Assembly (NCBI GenBank): GCA_002350725.1 | Contig: DEFJ01000014.1 | Location: forward strand, 1 to 62,240 | Direction of reading: 5' to 3' | Length of the DNA: 62,240 bases | DNA from: Cyanobacteria bacterium UBA2855 | Lineage (GTDB): Bacteria; Cyanobacteriota; Vampirovibrionia; Gastranaerophilales; Gastranaerophilaceae | In this document: piece after piece, positions 61,301 to 62,240 of the stretch | Layout: each line of letters opens with the position of its first letter | How positions within the stretch are numbered: the first letter of the stretch is position 1 | Position numbers and translations under genes: made by a program | The notes under the pieces: model-generated | Told to the model about the DNA's origin: nothing | What the model saw: the letters and a program-made list of their open reading frames with translations, nothing else | The model's database searches: none

Positions 61301-62140
61301 AATGGGCACTATATGAATATCGGGACAATAGATCAATTTGTTTTAGCAAGCAATGTGGCCTCAAATGCAGTATTAAATGTAGCCCTAAAACCAATCAAAA
61401 ATTTGCCTGTTGTTAAAAACTCATCTAATTTCTCAAAAATTTATGGGAATTTAACTCTTTCAAATGGTATTGCGACACTAAAATCCGTAAAATCTACCGG
61501 CACATCTATTGCCTATTTTATAACAGGGCAATACAACTTGATAAACGGCTATACTAATGTGATTATATTAGGCAGAATGGGAGCAGATATCGTTAAATCA
61601 CTTGGACCGCTTGGTGATATGTCAGTATCAAAATTATCAGCATATCTTCCTGCCTTTGGAGCAAAAACTTTGACTATACTAAGCAGCTTAACATCTGATC
61701 CTAAAACCGAAAAAACATCTGAAATTCCGGCATTATCCGGTGAAAATGCAAACTACAAAGATTTTAAAGTTTTGTTCATCGGTAACATTATGAGTCCCAC
61801 ATCAGTTAGATCTTTTAAATGGCTTTCAAAATGTGACACTTCAGCTATAGACACTGGCACAATAAAGCAACAAGTTAAAAATGACATAAATAAACTGAAA
61901 CAATCCGGTCAAAACACTATCAATGATGCCAAAAAGTCTGTCGAAGATACAAAAAAAGCAATTCAAACAACAAAAGAAGATATACAAAATCAAGTACAAA
62001 AGACTAAAGACAGTATTAATGAACTAAGAAACTTAAAAAACATGTTCAAAACGCAACCAAAAAACTCTGACTCTAATGTTCCATCAACTACAAACAGTAC
62101 TAAATCAGAAACTTCTGTTTCTGACGCCGCTGCACAATAG
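58325..62140 (+). CDS. Giant AsmA-like (TamB/YhdP-type) envelope protein
   Basis: A 1271-residue protein with one N-terminal transmembrane helix (about 8-30; YAVIYILTGIYLLFLLAPFI) and a very long beta-rich periplasmic part with repeated strand units (DNLQAKLSLIPLL, SLDGSEQFKYDIKI, GNLTLNGNAMNPSLSGTIKS). The segment near 1000-1130 (MTGESMSAVKALDGAAGIPN, FTADLHLNAFAADY, VILGRMGADIVKSL) matches the AsmA C-terminal domain. Such proteins form hydrophobic grooves for phospholipid transfer to the outer membrane, which implies a diderm cell. A Lys/Asp/Thr-rich coiled tail of about 90 residues ends it. AGGGAG precedes the ATG. Confidence 0.85.
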   Translation: MKKLLKKLGYAVIYILTGIYLLFLLAPFIINPFLSKYSESISKMAEESCGLKISIQKLNIVTTPKLTVGFKIKLLSAALPNGEEFLSIDNLQAKLSLIPLLTKKVEGDAISMDNIDAILKVKPNGDLLIIDYLPEASNDEEKEQLTSLPLGLKLSNRLPNIYIGEYTLSMVDMRDNRAYTLQGGNLKVSDFVLDKKVKFSTVGTVSLDGSEQFKYDIKIYNKIMPDIDLNDLIFAQNNKDINAQAEKKTQNSNLAFNIIDIFRQIKSNQLKANTKLDIVTEGSKDDIKIKGLINLDKLSLLVNGVLLPEGHVNLNFKGKKILSDIALYTSKNEVTTVIGSIIHGKNSGLDLQIKSNAGINNLFRLADTLCSSFNIKDFNTLSANGNLDINFNIKSDFKTVKSSGYIKVPSASIKYALYNVIIDNINADIKLNNNIDIKNLSFNILSQPLKLYGTVTHDAIADLHIITEKLSVKGLLTAAGQFNILKENDIKSGILSAKASIQGSLKNIIPKAEIIIENIFVYNKPSSTSVKVSDSKINLSANGKNYKGDIKVNSISVINPAAKFSIPKIGINLNEKDVLIDNTYLLIDNSKIDITGKISDYTTKDLTINLKAKGSLLARDLKMMLPDEIKSIVSTKSSMPLLVTINGNDKKQNIYVQLLATPNGYFHIFDINSLNGKSTLITSTIAINGNSLSFNDSGIYATTLNTLSDTPQNNISGNNILKLTGGISDIGNLTLKGINISTVGAQTISVPTFNNSKAVVDGNLTLNGNAMNPSLSGTIKSSIVELPTIKTKLIDVTAELGKTISVNLPKIKIDNSDMSAKLTVNSNFAKGITIDYVDYKSSLFDSDKLISALAPLTTGGNSTSAQPADLGIVIINGKGSISRFISGKIVATALTSDFNLKNNIFYLKNLKGNAFDGKINGDIACNVLKGNTTVKMTGESMSAVKALDGAAGIPNALSGTLGFTADLHLNAFAADYNSLLKSVTGKISFDVINGHYMNIGTIDQFVLASNVASNAVLNVALKPIKNLPVVKNSSNFSKIYGNLTLSNGIATLKSVKSTGTSIAYFITGQYNLINGYTNVIILGRMGADIVKSLGPLGDMSVSKLSAYLPAFGAKTLTILSSLTSDPKTEKTSEIPALSGENANYKDFKVLFIGNIMSPTSVRSFKWLSKCDTSAIDTGTIKQQVKNDINKLKQSGQNTINDAKKSVEDTKKAIQTTKEDIQNQVQKTKDSINELRNLKNMFKTQPKNSDSNVPSTTNSTKSETSVSDAAAQ

Positions 62141-62168
62141 CCTTACTATTATTGCATTTTAGTCCTAT

Positions 62169-62198
62169 ATGTAACAAAATGTAACAAAAGAGAACAAA
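62169..62198. repeat. Three phased 10-bp repeats at the window end
   Basis: ATGTAACAAA (62169-62178), ATGTAACAAA (62179-62188) and AGAGAACAAA (62189-62198) follow each other exactly, one per DNA turn, ending 4 bp before the TAAAGTTT -35-like box. This suggests an activator or repressor binding array for the downstream promoter. Confidence 0.45.
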
Positions 62199-62202
62199 AT
62201 CC

Positions 62203-62230
62203 TAAAGTTTTAATTTTATTCTGCCGATAT
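62203..62230 (+). promoter_or_regulatory. SigD/FliA-like promoter reading out of the window
   Basis: TAAAGTTT (62203-62210), 12 bp, then GCCGATAT (62223-62230). Bacillus SigD consensus is TAAA-N14-16-GCCGATAT and E. coli FliA is TAAAGTTT-N11-GCCGATAA, so both half-sites and the spacing fit. The gene it would drive starts beyond 62240. Confidence 0.5.
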
Positions 62231-62240
62231 ATATTATACG

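Noticed and set aside
1..62240. tRNA, rRNA, insertion sequences or prophage genes
   Set aside because: I read both strands for T-arm patterns, transposase DDE motifs, integrases and phage structural genes and found none that hold up; covariance and profile searches could still reveal a missed one.

Overview
The window is a visibly AT-rich, gene-dense bacterial chromosome segment with no rRNA, tRNA, transposon, prophage or CRISPR array that I can see. The best fit is a non-photosynthetic relative of the Cyanobacteria, of the gut Gastranaerophilales (Vampirovibrionia/Melainabacteria) type. The reasons are: a diderm envelope (AsmA-like giant protein, SPOR protein, L,D-transpeptidase); anaerobic metabolism (hydE-like hydrogenase maturase, acyl-CoA dehydratase activase-related protein, two-subunit glycine decarboxylase); no photosynthesis genes; and lineage-type proteins of unknown function carrying short N-terminal tags such as SSISFN..SFTA. 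This placement is inference from gene content, not from a marker tree.

Layout. 0.06-8.5 kb: mscS-rlmH, an unknown gene, a Ski2-like helicase with an L,D-transpeptidase, rplS-rbgA-rnhB, then a pair of unknown membrane genes. 8.5-13.6 kb: bioB-hydE, a DHA2 drug exporter, an unknown tagged protein and HU. 13.9-23 kb: glycosyltransferase, apt, a GlmS-like SIS isomerase, gatB, a SPOR protein, DUF366-queC-HEAT, ribD. 23-32 kb: UPF0173 hydrolase, a degenerate HerA-like protein, nadD-yqeK, a 704-residue unknown protein with a divergent 55-codon gene, and a phosphohexomutase. 31.7-38 kb: a lone sugar ABC permease, a 46-codon gene, a CoA-disulfide-reductase-like enzyme, an FAD oxidoreductase, an MnmC-like methyltransferase with a huge AT-rich insert, and thrB. 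38-45 kb: a coiled-coil protein, a CHASE2-GGDEF cyclase, a phosphodiester glycosidase and a second Ski2-like helicase. 45-50 kb: a leftward run ppiC-pepP-trmH-dnaA-ruvA. 50-62 kb: thioesterase-rluB-coaE, a CHAP-like cell wall hydrolase, receiver protein, sigma factor-gcvPB, DUF2229 protein, membrane protein-miaA, and a 1271-residue AsmA-like protein.

Most genes are housekeeping: translation and tRNA or rRNA modification (rlmH, rplS, rbgA, gatB, queC, miaA, rluB, trmH, MnmC-like), cofactors (bioB, ribD, nadD, coaE), replication and repair (dnaA, ruvA, rnhB, HU) and envelope. The most notable signals are regulatory. At least eight genes (dnaA, ribD, nadD, the receiver gene and others) have no Shine-Dalgarno sequence and a -10 hexamer ending exactly 6 nt before ATG, the geometry of leaderless mRNA. 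Two unrelated genes share an identical 18-bp upstream box, with a partial third copy, and a SigD/FliA-like promoter with phased 10-bp repeats closes the window. Coding calls rest on motifs read by eye; no database search was possible.
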